Positions 52,556 through 61,143 are shown, counted from the stretch's first letter. The stretch: 64,000 bases of DNA from Nitrospira sp. (GCA_024998595.1 JACOEK010000004.1:310001-374000); one strand, 5' to 3'. Numbers and translations: made by a program. Notes: generated from the letters alone by a model not told the origin.

Positions 52556-53764
52556 ATGGTGACAGTGCAGTCGATAGCAGCGGCAGCCACACGTATCGGA
52601 CCATCGATCTATGAATCTCCATTGGTTCATTCCAGGACCTTGTCCCGGCTGACCGGCAATACCATCTTCCTTAAGCTCGAAAACCTTCAGATGACGGGAT
52701 CGTTCAAAGAGCGGGGCGCTCTCAATCGGATTCTCATGATGACCGATGAGGAGCGCCGCCGAGGCGCCATCGCGGCCTCGGCCGGCAACCACGCGCAGGG
52801 CGTGGCCTACCATGCGGCGCAACGAAACATTCCCGTCCAGATTTGGATGCCGCGCTCAACGCCTCTGGTGAAGCTCTCGGCGACGCGCAATCACGGCGCG
52901 GATGTCGTGCTGTACGGTGAAAATTACGACGAGGCGTGCCGGGCGGCGATGGATCGAAGTCAGGAGCGACAGGCCACCTTCATCCATCCCTTCGACGATG
53001 ACGAGGTGATCGCAGGGCAGGGTTCACTGGGCCTGGAACTGTTACGGCAGAATCCGACCTTGGAGGTGATCGTGGTCCCGGTAGGAGGCGGAGGGCTGAT
53101 CGGCGGGGTTGGCTGCGCGGTCAAGGAGCGGGCGAGCAAGGTGGAGGTGGTGGGTGTGCAAACGGCACGCCTCCCGTCGATGACCGCCGCGCTTCGGAAC
53201 AGCGTTCCGGTCGAGCTGCCCGCCGGCCCGACCTTGGCGGACGGGATCGCCGTGAGAAAAGCGGGGTCTCGTACGCTGCCGTTGGTGCAACGTTACGTCG
53301 ACCAGATGGTCACGGTGGATGAAGACGAGATCGCCGCGGCGATCCTGACGCTGCTCGAGGGAGAGAAGACCGTGGCGGAGGGGGCAGGGGCCGTGGCGTT
53401 GGCGGCCTTGCTGCAGAGCAAGACCGGTCATCGCGGTAAAAACATCGCGGTGCTCGTGTCCGGCGGAAATCTGGATGTGAATCTGCTGGCCCGCATTATC
53501 GAGCGGGGGATGGTCAGAGATGGTAGGCGGCTGCGGTTGCGCGTGCTGCTGCCGGATTACCCCGGCTCACTCGAAGGACTCACGTCGGTGATCGCCAAGG
53601 CCAGCGCCAACATCGTGGAAACATCCTACAACCGTGCCCATTATGGCGTCGGGCTGAACGAAGCGGCGTTGGACGTGACGATGGAAACGCGCGGCCGCGA
53701 TCATGCGTCGGAGTTGCTGGCGGCATTAACCGGCTCACGTTATGAGTTCAGCGTGATCGAATAG
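52556..53764 (+). CDS. ilvA: Threonine ammonia-lyase (single ACT-like C-terminal domain)
   Basis: 402 residues from ATG 52556 (AAAGGAG). PLP-lysine Lys51 in MTGSFKERGALNRI, GNHAQGVAYHA, and the glycine loop VPVGGGGLIGG. C-terminal LRVLLPDYPGSLEGLTSVIAKASANIVETSYNR is an ACT-like regulatory domain. Converts threonine to 2-oxobutanoate, first step to isoleucine. Length fits the short-type (402) enzyme. An upstream leader plus terminator suggests transcription attenuation. Followed by a convergent gene. Confidence 0.95.
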   Translation: MVTVQSIAAAATRIGPSIYESPLVHSRTLSRLTGNTIFLKLENLQMTGSFKERGALNRILMMTDEERRRGAIAASAGNHAQGVAYHAAQRNIPVQIWMPRSTPLVKLSATRNHGADVVLYGENYDEACRAAMDRSQERQATFIHPFDDDEVIAGQGSLGLELLRQNPTLEVIVVPVGGGGLIGGVGCAVKERASKVEVVGVQTARLPSMTAALRNSVPVELPAGPTLADGIAVRKAGSRTLPLVQRYVDQMVTVDEDEIAAAILTLLEGEKTVAEGAGAVALAALLQSKTGHRGKNIAVLVSGGNLDVNLLARIIERGMVRDGRRLRLRVLLPDYPGSLEGLTSVIAKASANIVETSYNRAHYGVGLNEAALDVTMETRGRDHASELLAALTGSRYEFSVIE

Positions 53765-53768
53765 GACG

Positions 53769-53808
53769 GCGGGGATAACCTAAGGCTCGCCTATTGCTCG
53801 ATCCCCGC
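53769..53808. terminator. Hairpin between convergent ilvA and gamma-CA genes
   Basis: GCGGGGAT (53769-53776) pairs with ATCCCCGC (53801-53808) across a 24-base loop, in the 63-bp gap. No T-tract; a weak bidirectional terminator is possible. Confidence 0.35.
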
Positions 53809-53827
53809 ACAACGGGTGCTGCGTTTC

Positions 53828-54514
53828 CTAGCGAGCGATCGCTTGAGGTTGGTGAGCCTCGGCCAGTTGAACATTGACGCGGACGACTCCTTCATTCAGG
53901 TTTCGATAGGGATAGCGATCCGTGATCAACGGCAGGCTATCGGCCACGTCCTGAGTCGTGACGACGGACAGTGCAGGGACATATCGGCCTGAGGCTATCT
54001 TCACGCCGATAATTTTAGCCCCCGGCTCAACCACGACACGATTGCCCAACTCTGCGCGAAAGACGAGTGCCTGCATCCCGACAAAGGTGTCGTTGCCCAC
54101 CTTGGCCGGTCCGTGGACCTGCGATTGGTGGGCCAGCGAGACGCGATCTCCGATGTACACCGAATAGGGTTTCCCATCCACCTCGACTTCATTCTCCGGA
54201 AGTTCATGATCGCCTTCAAAAGTCTCCAGGCCGTGGACCACGACTCCGTCCTGCACATTGCTATCGTTGCCGATATGGATGTGCCGTCCTTCATCACCAC
54301 GGACCGACGCTGCGGGCGCGACGAACACTCGATCTCCGAGCGTCACCGAGCCGATGACGATGCCGAGGGGGTGAATCCTGGTGTGATTCCCGATGACCGG
54401 CGCTTCGACATCCGGCATGAACGTCGTCTTCACGCTGGGCCCGACATAGCCGGTGAGAATGAAACCGAGCAAGATGAGGTTAAGGCAGAGGGATAGTTTG
54501 AGGTAGTGGTGCAT
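53828..54514 (-). CDS. Gamma-class (Cam-type) carbonic anhydrase, exported
   Basis: 228 residues with an N-terminal hydrophobic signal/anchor (LKLSLCLNLILLGFILTGYVG). Left-handed beta-helix hexapeptides (IGNHTRIHPLGIVIGSVTLGDRVFVAP). The Cam catalytic set is present in order and spacing: Arg72, Asp74, Glu75, Gln88, His94, Glu97 (acidic loop after it), His129, His134. This is the Cam rather than CamH subfamily because of the acidic loop (E-T-F-E-G-D-H-E-L-P-E-N-E). It hydrates CO2 in the periplasm. Could feed CO2 or bicarbonate supply. Confidence 0.92.
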   Translation of the reverse strand: MHHYLKLSLCLNLILLGFILTGYVGPSVKTTFMPDVEAPVIGNHTRIHPLGIVIGSVTLGDRVFVAPAASVRGDEGRHIHIGNDSNVQDGVVVHGLETFEGDHELPENEVEVDGKPYSVYIGDRVSLAHQSQVHGPAKVGNDTFVGMQALVFRAELGNRVVVEPGAKIIGVKIASGRYVPALSVVTTQDVADSLPLITDRYPYRNLNEGVVRVNVQLAEAHQPQAIAR

Positions 54515-54663
54515 CGATTCAACTCTTTCTCATGAACGAATGGTTATGCGAAGGTTTGCCTGAGGAGATGCAGGTTGCCATAGGGGAGAGTGTAGGCGTA
54601 GGGCGCTGAATTCACAAGAAAATGAAGGGGACCCGGAAGAGGGGGGATGGCAGCTTCTCCGGG

Positions 54664-55281
54664 TCACCGGCTGTCGTCCGGGCGGATCCGCATGGGAGCG
54701 GTAATGGCCTGTTGCGTCAGGGTGCCATGTTGCGCGGCGAGTTGCGAGAAGGTGGACTCGTGGGCGTCTTGGACGGAAAAGCGATAGTCCATCCCCCGGG
54801 TGAGTTTCGGTGGAACCTCGACGAGCACCTGCCCGATGTAGACCACGCGGCCCGATTGGCTTTCGAAGACGAGATTGAGATCTCCCCCTGTGGCGAGCAT
54901 GCCCGTCCGATAAAAGTTTTTGATCAGGTACTGCCCCGGCCGTAGACGGGCGAGAAATGTTCGTTCCTGCCCGGCCATGGCTTCCAGACGGTAACGGTTG
55001 GCGTAAGGGCTTTCTCCGTTCGGATCCCTCGGCTGCGTTTGCACTACATCCAACTCATACATCGTGGAATGGTCGCTCGCCGTTGTTCCCGGACCGGAGC
55101 CTGTCCGGTCATGCCGGACCTGCACCGAACCGATCACGATGCCCCACTCGGGACCCGGTAATGCCACCTGTTCATGTGACATGTCGAGGGATGCAGCGCA
55201 GGAGGCGAGACTCCAGGCCAGGGAGAGGAGCATAAGCCCGAGCACAGGCCTGTGCAATGTGGCGTGGGGTAGACGTCTCAT
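54664..55281 (-). CDS. Putative lipoprotein, function unknown
   Basis: 205 residues from ATG at 55281. Signal peptide ends in a lipobox L-A-S-C (LLSLAWSLASC), so the mature N-terminus is probably lipidated. The body is beta-rich: YRLEAMAGQERTFLARLRPGQYLIKNFYRTGM, GRVVYIGQVLVEVPPKL, YRFSVQDAHESTF. No family recognised. Stands alone. Confidence 0.7.
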   Translation of the reverse strand: MRRLPHATLHRPVLGLMLLSLAWSLASCAASLDMSHEQVALPGPEWGIVIGSVQVRHDRTGSGPGTTASDHSTMYELDVVQTQPRDPNGESPYANRYRLEAMAGQERTFLARLRPGQYLIKNFYRTGMLATGGDLNLVFESQSGRVVYIGQVLVEVPPKLTRGMDYRFSVQDAHESTFSQLAAQHGTLTQQAITAPMRIRPDDSR

Positions 55282-55477
55282 GCTTTGCACTATCCCTGGT
55301 TGGGGCCTCTCAGTCAAGAGACGGTCGCTCGTCCTTCAGGAGAGGTGTTCCTCTGCTCGTCTGCTGATGGCAAGGTCGAGCCTGTAGACCATCCAGATCG
55401 CTCTGGAAACGCCGCGCTGTCTGTGTGTCTTGTGGAAGCCGGTAAGCGCGAATGGCGTGCGAGATGCAGGAAAATCT

Positions 55478-56218
55478 TCATCGAGCCATGCGGCCGGCGC
55501 GCAAATTGGCCGGGACGGCAATATCGATTTTGGCAGGCCTGGGCTGCTTGCGCTTGTTCATCAACTCGATGAAGCGGTCCTTGTCGATCGAGAGATTCAG
55601 CCGCTCGTTGAACCGCTTTTCTTCGCCGATGGTCGAGGAGACCCGGCCCTGATAGTCGTGGCCGGGATACACGATCGTGTCGTTCGGGAGTGCGAAGAGT
55701 GTGTGACGGACCGATTCGAAGAGTGTGGCGGCAGACCCTCCTTGGAGATCCGTCCGGCCATTGCCTCGAATAAACAACGTGTCTCCCGTGAAGACCGCCC
55801 CGGGCAAGACATAACTTGTACAGCCGTCCGTGTGACCGGGCGTCGCCAGCGCGTTCAGCGCGCTGTGGCCGAACCGGAGCTGCCGGCCATCAGGGAGAAA
55901 CAGATCGGATCCCGTCACCGCGCCGGCCGCGCCTCCGCCATACACGATCTGCGCACCGGTGCGATCCTTGAGAAGCGAGGCCCCGGTAATGTGGTCGGCA
56001 TGCACATGGGTTTCGACGGCGAAGAGCAGGATGAGTCCGAGCTCCTTGACGAGCTTCACATCTCGTTCGACGTTCTCGATGACTGAATCGATGATGACGG
56101 CCTGGCCGGACTCACGGTCGGCGACGAGGTAGCTGCGGCTTTCCGCACGGTCATCGACATCTTGCGTGTCGTTCACATCCAGCAGAACCGTCACGGTATA
56201 GGTCTGGCTCGTTGCCAT
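55478..56218 (-). CDS. ETHE1-like persulfide dioxygenase / MBL-fold hydrolase
   Basis: 246 residues from ATG at 56218. ETHVHADHITGA (His71, His73, Asp75, His76) metal motif, LATPGHTDGC (His), FTGDTLFIRGNGRTDLQGG (Asp) and VYPGHDYQG (His) give the mononuclear-iron set of ETHE1-type enzymes. Oxidises persulfide (glutathione persulfide) to sulfite by family; a plain metallo-hydrolase is an alternative. No sulfur-oxidation neighbour. Confidence 0.88.
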   Translation of the reverse strand: MATSQTYTVTVLLDVNDTQDVDDRAESRSYLVADRESGQAVIIDSVIENVERDVKLVKELGLILLFAVETHVHADHITGASLLKDRTGAQIVYGGGAAGAVTGSDLFLPDGRQLRFGHSALNALATPGHTDGCTSYVLPGAVFTGDTLFIRGNGRTDLQGGSAATLFESVRHTLFALPNDTIVYPGHDYQGRVSSTIGEEKRFNERLNLSIDKDRFIELMNKRKQPRPAKIDIAVPANLRAGRMAR

Positions 56219-56528
56219 GGAGCGACTCCGCGGTGGAGGTACGAGTGAGGGGAAGAAACCGGCGCATTGTAGACCGGGTGCGGCGCTCCGGTCTATGGCC
56301 TTGTGATCGCTGATAGGCGCAATCCAGTCACAAACCAAGGGATGAGTGGATGGAATGACTCAGTCTGAGAGAAAGCGAGGATTGAGCCCGCGACGATTTT
56401 CGCTTGTTCTAGAAGATGGCGCAGAGACACGTTCTTCACGCAGGGGAGAACACCTTTGCACTTGGCTCGGCAATTCCGCATGCTAGAGGCCGGTCGATTG
56501 AATGAATCATGAGTCTGCGGGAGGGGAG
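56219..56528. other. Gap between divergent genes, no gene
   Basis: 310 bp with no convincing reading frame. It should contain two divergent promoters; I found only weak -10-like AT runs. The ribosome site of the acetyltransferase (GGGAGGGGAG) is at its end. Confidence 0.4.
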
Positions 56529-57116
56529 ATGTCCGAACACATAGAGGAAGATGGTCGTACACAAAAAGAACGGATGTTGGCGGGAGATCTGTACATCGCC
56601 AACGACGTGGAGCTGGAACGGGCGTCTCGACGCGCGTACCGGCTGATGAAGGAGTACGAAGCTCGGTATGCGGTGGATCGAGATGCGGCTGATGCAGTGC
56701 TGAAGGAATTGCTGGGGGCGGTCGGGGCTGGAGTCCATATCAAGCCGCCGCTCTTCGTCGATTACGGTAGCTACATTTCTATAGGCGCGGGGACCTTCGC
56801 GAACTATGGCCTGGTCGCGTTGGATGTGGCCCGGATTACGATCGGAGACGATGTCCAAATCGGTCCCAACGTGCAGCTCCTGACTCCGACTCATCCCATT
56901 GAGCCGGACCTCCGCCGTGAAAAATATGAGGCAGCGAAGCCCATCGTCATCGGAAACAACGTCTGGCTGGGTGGCGGCGCAATCGTGTTGCCCGGCGTGA
57001 CGATCGGGGACAACAGCGTCATCGGCGCGGGCTCCGTCGTGACGAAGGACATTCCCGCCAACGTGGTCGCAGTCGGCAATCCCGCTCGAATCGTACGAAA
57101 CCTGTCGTCGTCGTGA
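56529..57116 (+). CDS. Maltose/galactoside-type O-acetyltransferase (LbH)
   Basis: 195 residues from ATG 56529 (GGGAGGGGAG just upstream; ATG 56502 is an alternative). N-terminal helical part MSEHIEEDGR...KERMLAGDLYIANDVELERAS, then left-handed beta-helix turns (ISIGAGTFANYGLVALDVARITIGDDVQIGPNVQLL) and the active-site His122 in TPTHPIEPD. Transfers acetyl from acetyl-CoA to a sugar. C-terminal VIGNNVWLGGGAIVLPGVTIGDNSVIGAGSVVTKDIPANVVAVGNPARIVR is the usual end. Confidence 0.93.
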   Translation: MSEHIEEDGRTQKERMLAGDLYIANDVELERASRRAYRLMKEYEARYAVDRDAADAVLKELLGAVGAGVHIKPPLFVDYGSYISIGAGTFANYGLVALDVARITIGDDVQIGPNVQLLTPTHPIEPDLRREKYEAAKPIVIGNNVWLGGGAIVLPGVTIGDNSVIGAGSVVTKDIPANVVAVGNPARIVRNLSSS

Positions 57117-57183
57117 GTGAGTTTCGCTGCCTGGAGTGGTTGGATGCTCATTAGTCCGTTTCTCGAAGCCGAGTGTCTGCCGC

Positions 57184-58140
57184 TCACACCGCCAAGGAGT
57201 CGTAGGCGTAGATGCTGCGAGCATCGAGCACGTCGGCGGGTCTCATGGGAGCGGAGAGGAATGCCAGCATCTGGTCGTTGATCCGATGTCCCCGGAGACT
57301 GGCAGGAGCGGATTGTGCGGGGACGTAGGTGCGGGTATGTCGTGCCATCCACGCTTCCCACAAGCGGTCTTCATTGCAGTGATTCAAATAGAAAACCGGA
57401 TCGTTGGGTGAACTGGACGGCAACATGTCCCCTCCAACCCAGACGTGTACACGATTGTGCAGGGCCGGTGCGTCGGGCGCTGCCCAGCCTTCAGCCCGGT
57501 TGCGAAATCCGGCAGACGTCGTATCCCAGTTAGCCTGATCATAGGGCCTAAGGGCGAGGGCGCCGGCCGTATCGGCGCGATTCGGCAGTGTCGAAATACT
57601 GACCCCCAGGTCGCGCCGTAAGCCGCGATTGCTTTGAATCAATCGGCCATCAGCATCCGCCTCGACCCGGATGCGAAAACTGTCGGGATCGTCCGCAATA
57701 AATCGAAAGGGGCCGGTCCGAACCGGTGAGCCCGTACCACCGACGGCCGTTGCCCGCCAGAGCGCAGACTGTCGCTGCTGACTGGGGGTTCTGGCCCCGT
57801 CAGCGGCCCAATCCCAATACGGGAGCCCGAACGTCTCATCCTCAAGCACGCGCTGCAGGTTCAATTCGAGCTGGATCAACATGAATCGGTGCCAGGGGAA
57901 GAACACGGGGCCGCGATGGGCTGCATTGCGGTCTCCCTGCGACGGCGGCGTCATGGTCGACATGGCCGTATGATGCCAGACCACGAACAGATCATAGGTG
58001 CTGACCTGCCGCGAGGGACCGGGGATGCCGAGGCTGCTGGTCGTCGGGCCGGTGAATTCGCGCTTCAGGAGATTGACCCCGCGGGCGTACTGCGCGCGCA
58101 CGTCTGCATTGGTGAGAATGTTGCGTCTGGTGACGGCCAT
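57184..58140 (-). CDS. Tyrosinase-family copper enzyme
   Basis: 318 residues from ATG at 58140. CuA: WHHTAM (His56/57), AAHRGPVFFPWHRF (His75, His84). CuB: LHNRVHVWVGG (His228, His232) and FYLNHCNEDRLW (His254). The FFPWHR and NDPVFYLNH segments are family-typical. Oxidises phenols to quinones using O2. No signal peptide visible, like the Streptomyces enzyme. A MelC1-like gene lies 10 bp upstream in the same orientation, probably as an operon. Confidence 0.9.
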   Translation of the reverse strand: MAVTRRNILTNADVRAQYARGVNLLKREFTGPTTSSLGIPGPSRQVSTYDLFVVWHHTAMSTMTPPSQGDRNAAHRGPVFFPWHRFMLIQLELNLQRVLEDETFGLPYWDWAADGARTPSQQRQSALWRATAVGGTGSPVRTGPFRFIADDPDSFRIRVEADADGRLIQSNRGLRRDLGVSISTLPNRADTAGALALRPYDQANWDTTSAGFRNRAEGWAAPDAPALHNRVHVWVGGDMLPSSSPNDPVFYLNHCNEDRLWEAWMARHTRTYVPAQSAPASLRGHRINDQMLAFLSAPMRPADVLDARSIYAYDSLAV

Positions 58141-58150
58141 GGTTTCGCCC

Positions 58151-58531
58151 TCAGTGGTGTGTGCGTTTCGAGTGTTGGATCCGTCCCGGTCCCTTGTTCG
58201 GACGTTTCTTGGCATCGAACTGATGCGGGAACACGTCGATGATGGTCTTCACCATGTCCAGAGCCGACGCGAATGACAGGTTCGGGATCGGATGGTAGTG
58301 TACGTGTCCGTCGTTGGAGACGCCCAAGTGACCGAGAACCTTGCGGCCGTCTACGGAGATCTCGTATCGGGTCTTCACCACGATGTGGTGGCCGCGATGA
58401 TCCGCCTCGCGGATTGTCTCAGCGGCCGCATGATGCTGCATCTGAGATTCTTTCACTCGCTTGGCGTGCCGCTTTACATACGACGCGATGGACTGCGTCG
58501 TCGGCATCGGCGCGGGTCTCTTCTTGGCCAT
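58151..58531 (-). CDS. MelC1-like tyrosinase partner (His-rich)
   Basis: 126 residues, 14 His. The stretch YEISVDGRKVLGHLGVSNDG then HVHYHPIPNLSFASALDMV (residues ~56-94) matches the core of Streptomyces MelC1 (tyrosinase co-factor/caddie): tyrosine-VDG, ADG/NDG, HYxPxP, then an Ala-rich helix. MelC1 is similar in length (~125) but exported; this one shows no signal peptide, with a Lys-rich N-terminus. It is the upstream gene of the tyrosinase, 10 bp apart. Predicted to deliver copper or shield the active site of the tyrosinase. Confidence 0.8.
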   Translation of the reverse strand: MAKKRPAPMPTTQSIASYVKRHAKRVKESQMQHHAAAETIREADHRGHHIVVKTRYEISVDGRKVLGHLGVSNDGHVHYHPIPNLSFASALDMVKTIIDVFPHQFDAKKRPNKGPGRIQHSKRTHH

Positions 58532-58658
58532 AAGCTGACTCCTTCCTCACACCTGTCTGGTGCACATACACACATCTCAGTGTATGCCGATCGAGTGCCC
58601 TGATCTAGAGGGGCGGATTGTTCTCTTCCCAACAGTCATTCAGCAGAGAATCCGTTGA

Positions 58659-59177
58659 TCATTCCCGCACTCGTTCCGGTTTGAGAACGGGACGACTTTG
58701 CTGCAACAGGAACCAGCCGTAGAGCAGCAACAGCACCGTGAAGTTCGGGATCAGAATGGCCGGCTGGCTCCATTGCCACCCGTCGAATTTCCAATCAGAG
58801 AGCGGCCAGAGAACGGGCGTGGGAAAAAAGGCAAAGGAGTGGGTGGGGATGTCGACCAACACGTGCAGCCCCCAGGCGCCAAGTTCCCAGACGGGTCGCT
58901 TTGCCAGCAACCACAGCAGGGCAAACACGGCGAGGAACACCACGAAGCTATGGGTGACATCGTAGAGGTGATGCACGTAGGCGGGAATGGTGGACTCCGG
59001 CGGCGTGCCATGGCTGAAATCAGGCTTCGGCGACAGACCGAGCGTAGCGGCAGCCCAGAGGATGCCAAACGAGAACAAATCCGGCGCGAGTCCGATTCCG
59101 AATGCCAGCCAGAAGCTCCCCCGATTCTTGCGGCCGAACGCTAATGCTCCCCATAATCCATGAGAGACGATATCCAT
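58659..59177 (-). CDS. YdjM/DUF457-like membrane-bound metal-dependent hydrolase
   Basis: 172 residues with 3-4 hydrophobic segments. Start MDIVSHGLWGALAFG and LAPDLFSFGILW, then HHLYDVTHSFVVFLAVFALLW and WGLHVLVDIPTHS: His/Asp repeats typical of the inner-membrane metal-dependent hydrolase family. Catalysis unproven. GGAGT ribosome site in front. Confidence 0.85.
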   Translation of the reverse strand: MDIVSHGLWGALAFGRKNRGSFWLAFGIGLAPDLFSFGILWAAATLGLSPKPDFSHGTPPESTIPAYVHHLYDVTHSFVVFLAVFALLWLLAKRPVWELGAWGLHVLVDIPTHSFAFFPTPVLWPLSDWKFDGWQWSQPAILIPNFTVLLLLYGWFLLQQSRPVLKPERVRE

Positions 59178-59267
59178 GCTGGGTCACTCCTAAAAGCTTG
59201 AACTACTCGCTCATTATACCGGGCTTCCTGACGTGAGGCGCAGCTGGGAACCATCCCAGTGTTGGAC

Positions 59268-59287
59268 TTGTGCAGGCTCAGGCACAA
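59268..59287 (+). promoter_or_regulatory. Small dyad upstream of DUF2945-like gene
   Basis: TTGTGC-N8-GCACAA, 6-bp arms, 30 bp before the ATG at 59317. Could be a dimeric regulator site overlapping the promoter, or chance. Confidence 0.3.
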
Positions 59288-59316
59288 TGCTCACGATGTC
59301 TTTTTGAAGGATTGTC

Positions 59317-59532
59317 ATGAACCGAGACTTCAACGTGGGCGATCACGTGAGTTGGAATTCGGAGGCGGGCCGCATTCGAGGCACGATTCAGAAGAAAATC
59401 ACCGCTCCCACGAAGTTCAAGTCCTATGTCGCCCGAGCTTCCAAAGAGGAACCGCAATATCTCGTGAAAAGCGACAAGACCGGCCATCTGGCGATGCATA
59501 AGGGGAGCGCCTTCAGAAGACTTGGCGCGTGA
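59317..59532 (+). CDS. DUF2945/HVA1-type small Tudor-like protein
   Basis: 71 residues. FNVGDHVSWNSEAGRIRGTIQKKITAP then ...SKEEPQYLVKSDKTGHLAMHKGSAFRRL is the typical DUF2945 pattern (SH3/Tudor-like barrel). GAAGGA ribosome site. Function unknown; often stress-associated. Alone. Confidence 0.88.
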   Translation: MNRDFNVGDHVSWNSEAGRIRGTIQKKITAPTKFKSYVARASKEEPQYLVKSDKTGHLAMHKGSAFRRLGA

Positions 59533-59537
59533 TCCCG

Positions 59538-59966
59538 CTAGATGAACCGATCTCGTTCGGTCGCACTTGGGACGCGACAGGCCTGCGCTGTGCCCATGAG
59601 ACGGTAACGGTGGCGCGACACGTAGTCGTACAGGATATCGCGCAGCGGGCGCGGCACCAGCACAAAGAGTGCGAAAACCGGCCAGCAGCCCGAGAGTTGC
59701 CTGGCGATTCTCAAGGTTGCTGTGGATTTTGTGAACACCTGGCCCCGCTCCAGCAGGACAAACGTCTCAAATTCTTGTGCGGGAAGTCCCAGCAGTTTGA
59801 GCAACTCCTGCCCCTTGTCGGATTGCAGCGTCGCGAAGTGAAAGCGGCCCCGATCGCGCGCCATCGTGAAATTGACCCAGGCGTTGCACCAATTGCACAG
59901 GCCGTCGAAGACAATCACCCGCTCCACCGCTGCCCAATCATGCATCGTGGGGTCGATCTTCGTCAT
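59538..59966 (-). CDS. DCC-family thiol-disulfide protein
   Basis: 142 residues. VIVFDGLCNWCNAWVNFTM holds the CxxC in the FDGxCxxC motif, followed by FATLQSDKGQELLKLLG, FVLLERGQVFTKSTATLRIARQL and the DYVSRHRYRL end: all features of the DCC (DUF393) family. Predicted thioredoxin-like redox activity. Convergent with the DUF2945 gene, 5 bp apart. Confidence 0.92.
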   Translation of the reverse strand: MTKIDPTMHDWAAVERVIVFDGLCNWCNAWVNFTMARDRGRFHFATLQSDKGQELLKLLGLPAQEFETFVLLERGQVFTKSTATLRIARQLSGCWPVFALFVLVPRPLRDILYDYVSRHRYRLMGTAQACRVPSATERDRFI

Positions 59967-60050
59967 CGATCACCTTCGGTTGCCCATTCCATACAGAGCA
60001 TTGTGAGTCGCCGTTGGAAGGATTTCCACCAGAGAATGCAGCCGATTGGA

Positions 60051-60080
60051 TTACATTCGCGCTTGGCCGTTCGTTATAAT
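60051..60080 (+). promoter_or_regulatory. Promoter for the 60109 gene cluster
   Basis: TTACAT (60051-60056), 18 bp, TATAAT (60075-60080; perfect -10). Start near 60087, 22 bp before ATG 60109. It probably drives the next three small genes. Confidence 0.7.
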
Positions 60081-60108
60081 GCGCCCGAACGTTAAGAGGG
60101 AGGCACGC

Positions 60109-60411
60109 ATGGCATTCAATCAGGTCGGAGATTTCTGGCTGGCGCCCGGTGAATCTACCCGCATCCATCTCGCCCTTGGGGGGCTGGTCAATGAAGTGGA
60201 ATGGGGCGGATTCGATTTCGGCGCACAGTGGATCATGGCGGACGGCATTGGGATCAGCCCGGTGCGGCTCATGGTCAGCGAGCATACGAAAGAGAAGAAA
60301 CCGATTCGCCTGCATCCCGGTTCGCCGAGTCCGATCGTCTACTCGGTGACCGTGACCAACATCGGCGAAGAACTGGCGCATTTTACGGTTCAGGGCGGGG
60401 GGAACGTCTAA
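60109..60411 (+). CDS. Small beta-rich protein, unknown
   Basis: 100 residues from ATG 60109 (GAGGGAGG upstream). A strand pattern: FWLAPGESTRIHLALGG, EVEWGGFDFGAQWIMADGIGIS, RLMVSEHTKEKKPIRLHPGSPSPIVYSVTVTNIGEELAHFTVQGGG, an immunoglobulin-like/jelly-roll sandwich. No signal peptide. No family recognised. Followed 21 bp later by another small gene. Confidence 0.7.
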   Translation: MAFNQVGDFWLAPGESTRIHLALGGLVNEVEWGGFDFGAQWIMADGIGISPVRLMVSEHTKEKKPIRLHPGSPSPIVYSVTVTNIGEELAHFTVQGGGNV

Positions 60412-60432
60412 ACGTTCCGAAGGAGGTCGCAA

Positions 60433-60696
60433 GTGAAAGCCAAGCGGACAATGCATGTGCTGACAAATAAAAAGGGCGCGATCGTGGGGGGCGGCCTGCT
60501 CGCTCCCGGCAAGGATCACAAGGGCAAACCGGTCCATATACGGATCGAGCCGATGAAAGGGCAGTCATTGAAGGAAGTAGCGATTCCCGCCGAGATCGCA
60601 CGACTGGAAGGCGCCGAATTCTTTCGTCGGCTCCATTGCGATTTTCACCTGCCGCGCGGCAAGAAGGAACTGGTGCGGAAAGCGGCCAAGAGGTAG
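60433..60696 (+). CDS. Small basic protein, unknown
   Basis: 87 residues, 25% Lys/Arg. Strand-rich with a helical end (LHCDFHLPRGKKELVRKAAK). ATG or upstream GTG (GTG 60433) with GAAGGAGG just ahead. No family recognised; may bind nucleic acid by charge. Middle gene of a three-gene cluster. Confidence 0.65.
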   Translation: MKAKRTMHVLTNKKGAIVGGGLLAPGKDHKGKPVHIRIEPMKGQSLKEVAIPAEIARLEGAEFFRRLHCDFHLPRGKKELVRKAAKR

Positions 60697-60726
60697 CCTG
60701 ACACGACTCTCTCGAGAGGAGGCCGC

Positions 60727-61143
60727 GTGAATTCCGACCTTGTACTCCAAGCCGCTCGTGCCAGCCTCACCGGCTCGCTGCCGTTTCCGGAGATCGTGCG
60801 TAATCTTATTCAGGCCGGCGTGGACTACTACCATGTGGATTACATCCTCTTGCAGTTCACGTTTTACGGGATGAACGCATCGAGCGTTGTCACTCCGTTG
60901 GTCTTCGAAGGTTTGCCGGAGGTGGCGAAGGATTTTGATGTGGCTGAGTTACGCCAGGCCATTCTGGATAGTCAGGAGAAAGGGCAAACGTATCGCGAGT
61001 TCTCGCAACGCGCCATGCGAGCGGGAGTGCAGGGCTACTTCGCCTTTCTGCAGGGCGCGCGCGTGACCTATTTGAGCAGGCAAGGGGATCAACACACCGA
61101 GTGGTTTCCCGGCGCGGAGCCGAAATCACGCGTTCGCGATTAG
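60727..61143 (+). CDS. DUF1398-family protein
   Basis: 138 residues (GTG 60727, with GAGAGGAGG upstream). Pattern: FPEIVRNLIQAGVDYYHVDYILLQFTFYGMNAS, FEGLPEVAKDFDVAELRQAILDSQEKGQTYREFSQRAMRAGVQGYFAFLQGARVTYLSRQGDQHTEWFPG. This is DUF1398, unknown function, tail typical of the family. Third gene of the small cluster. Confidence 0.88.
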   Translation: MNSDLVLQAARASLTGSLPFPEIVRNLIQAGVDYYHVDYILLQFTFYGMNASSVVTPLVFEGLPEVAKDFDVAELRQAILDSQEKGQTYREFSQRAMRAGVQGYFAFLQGARVTYLSRQGDQHTEWFPGAEPKSRVRD

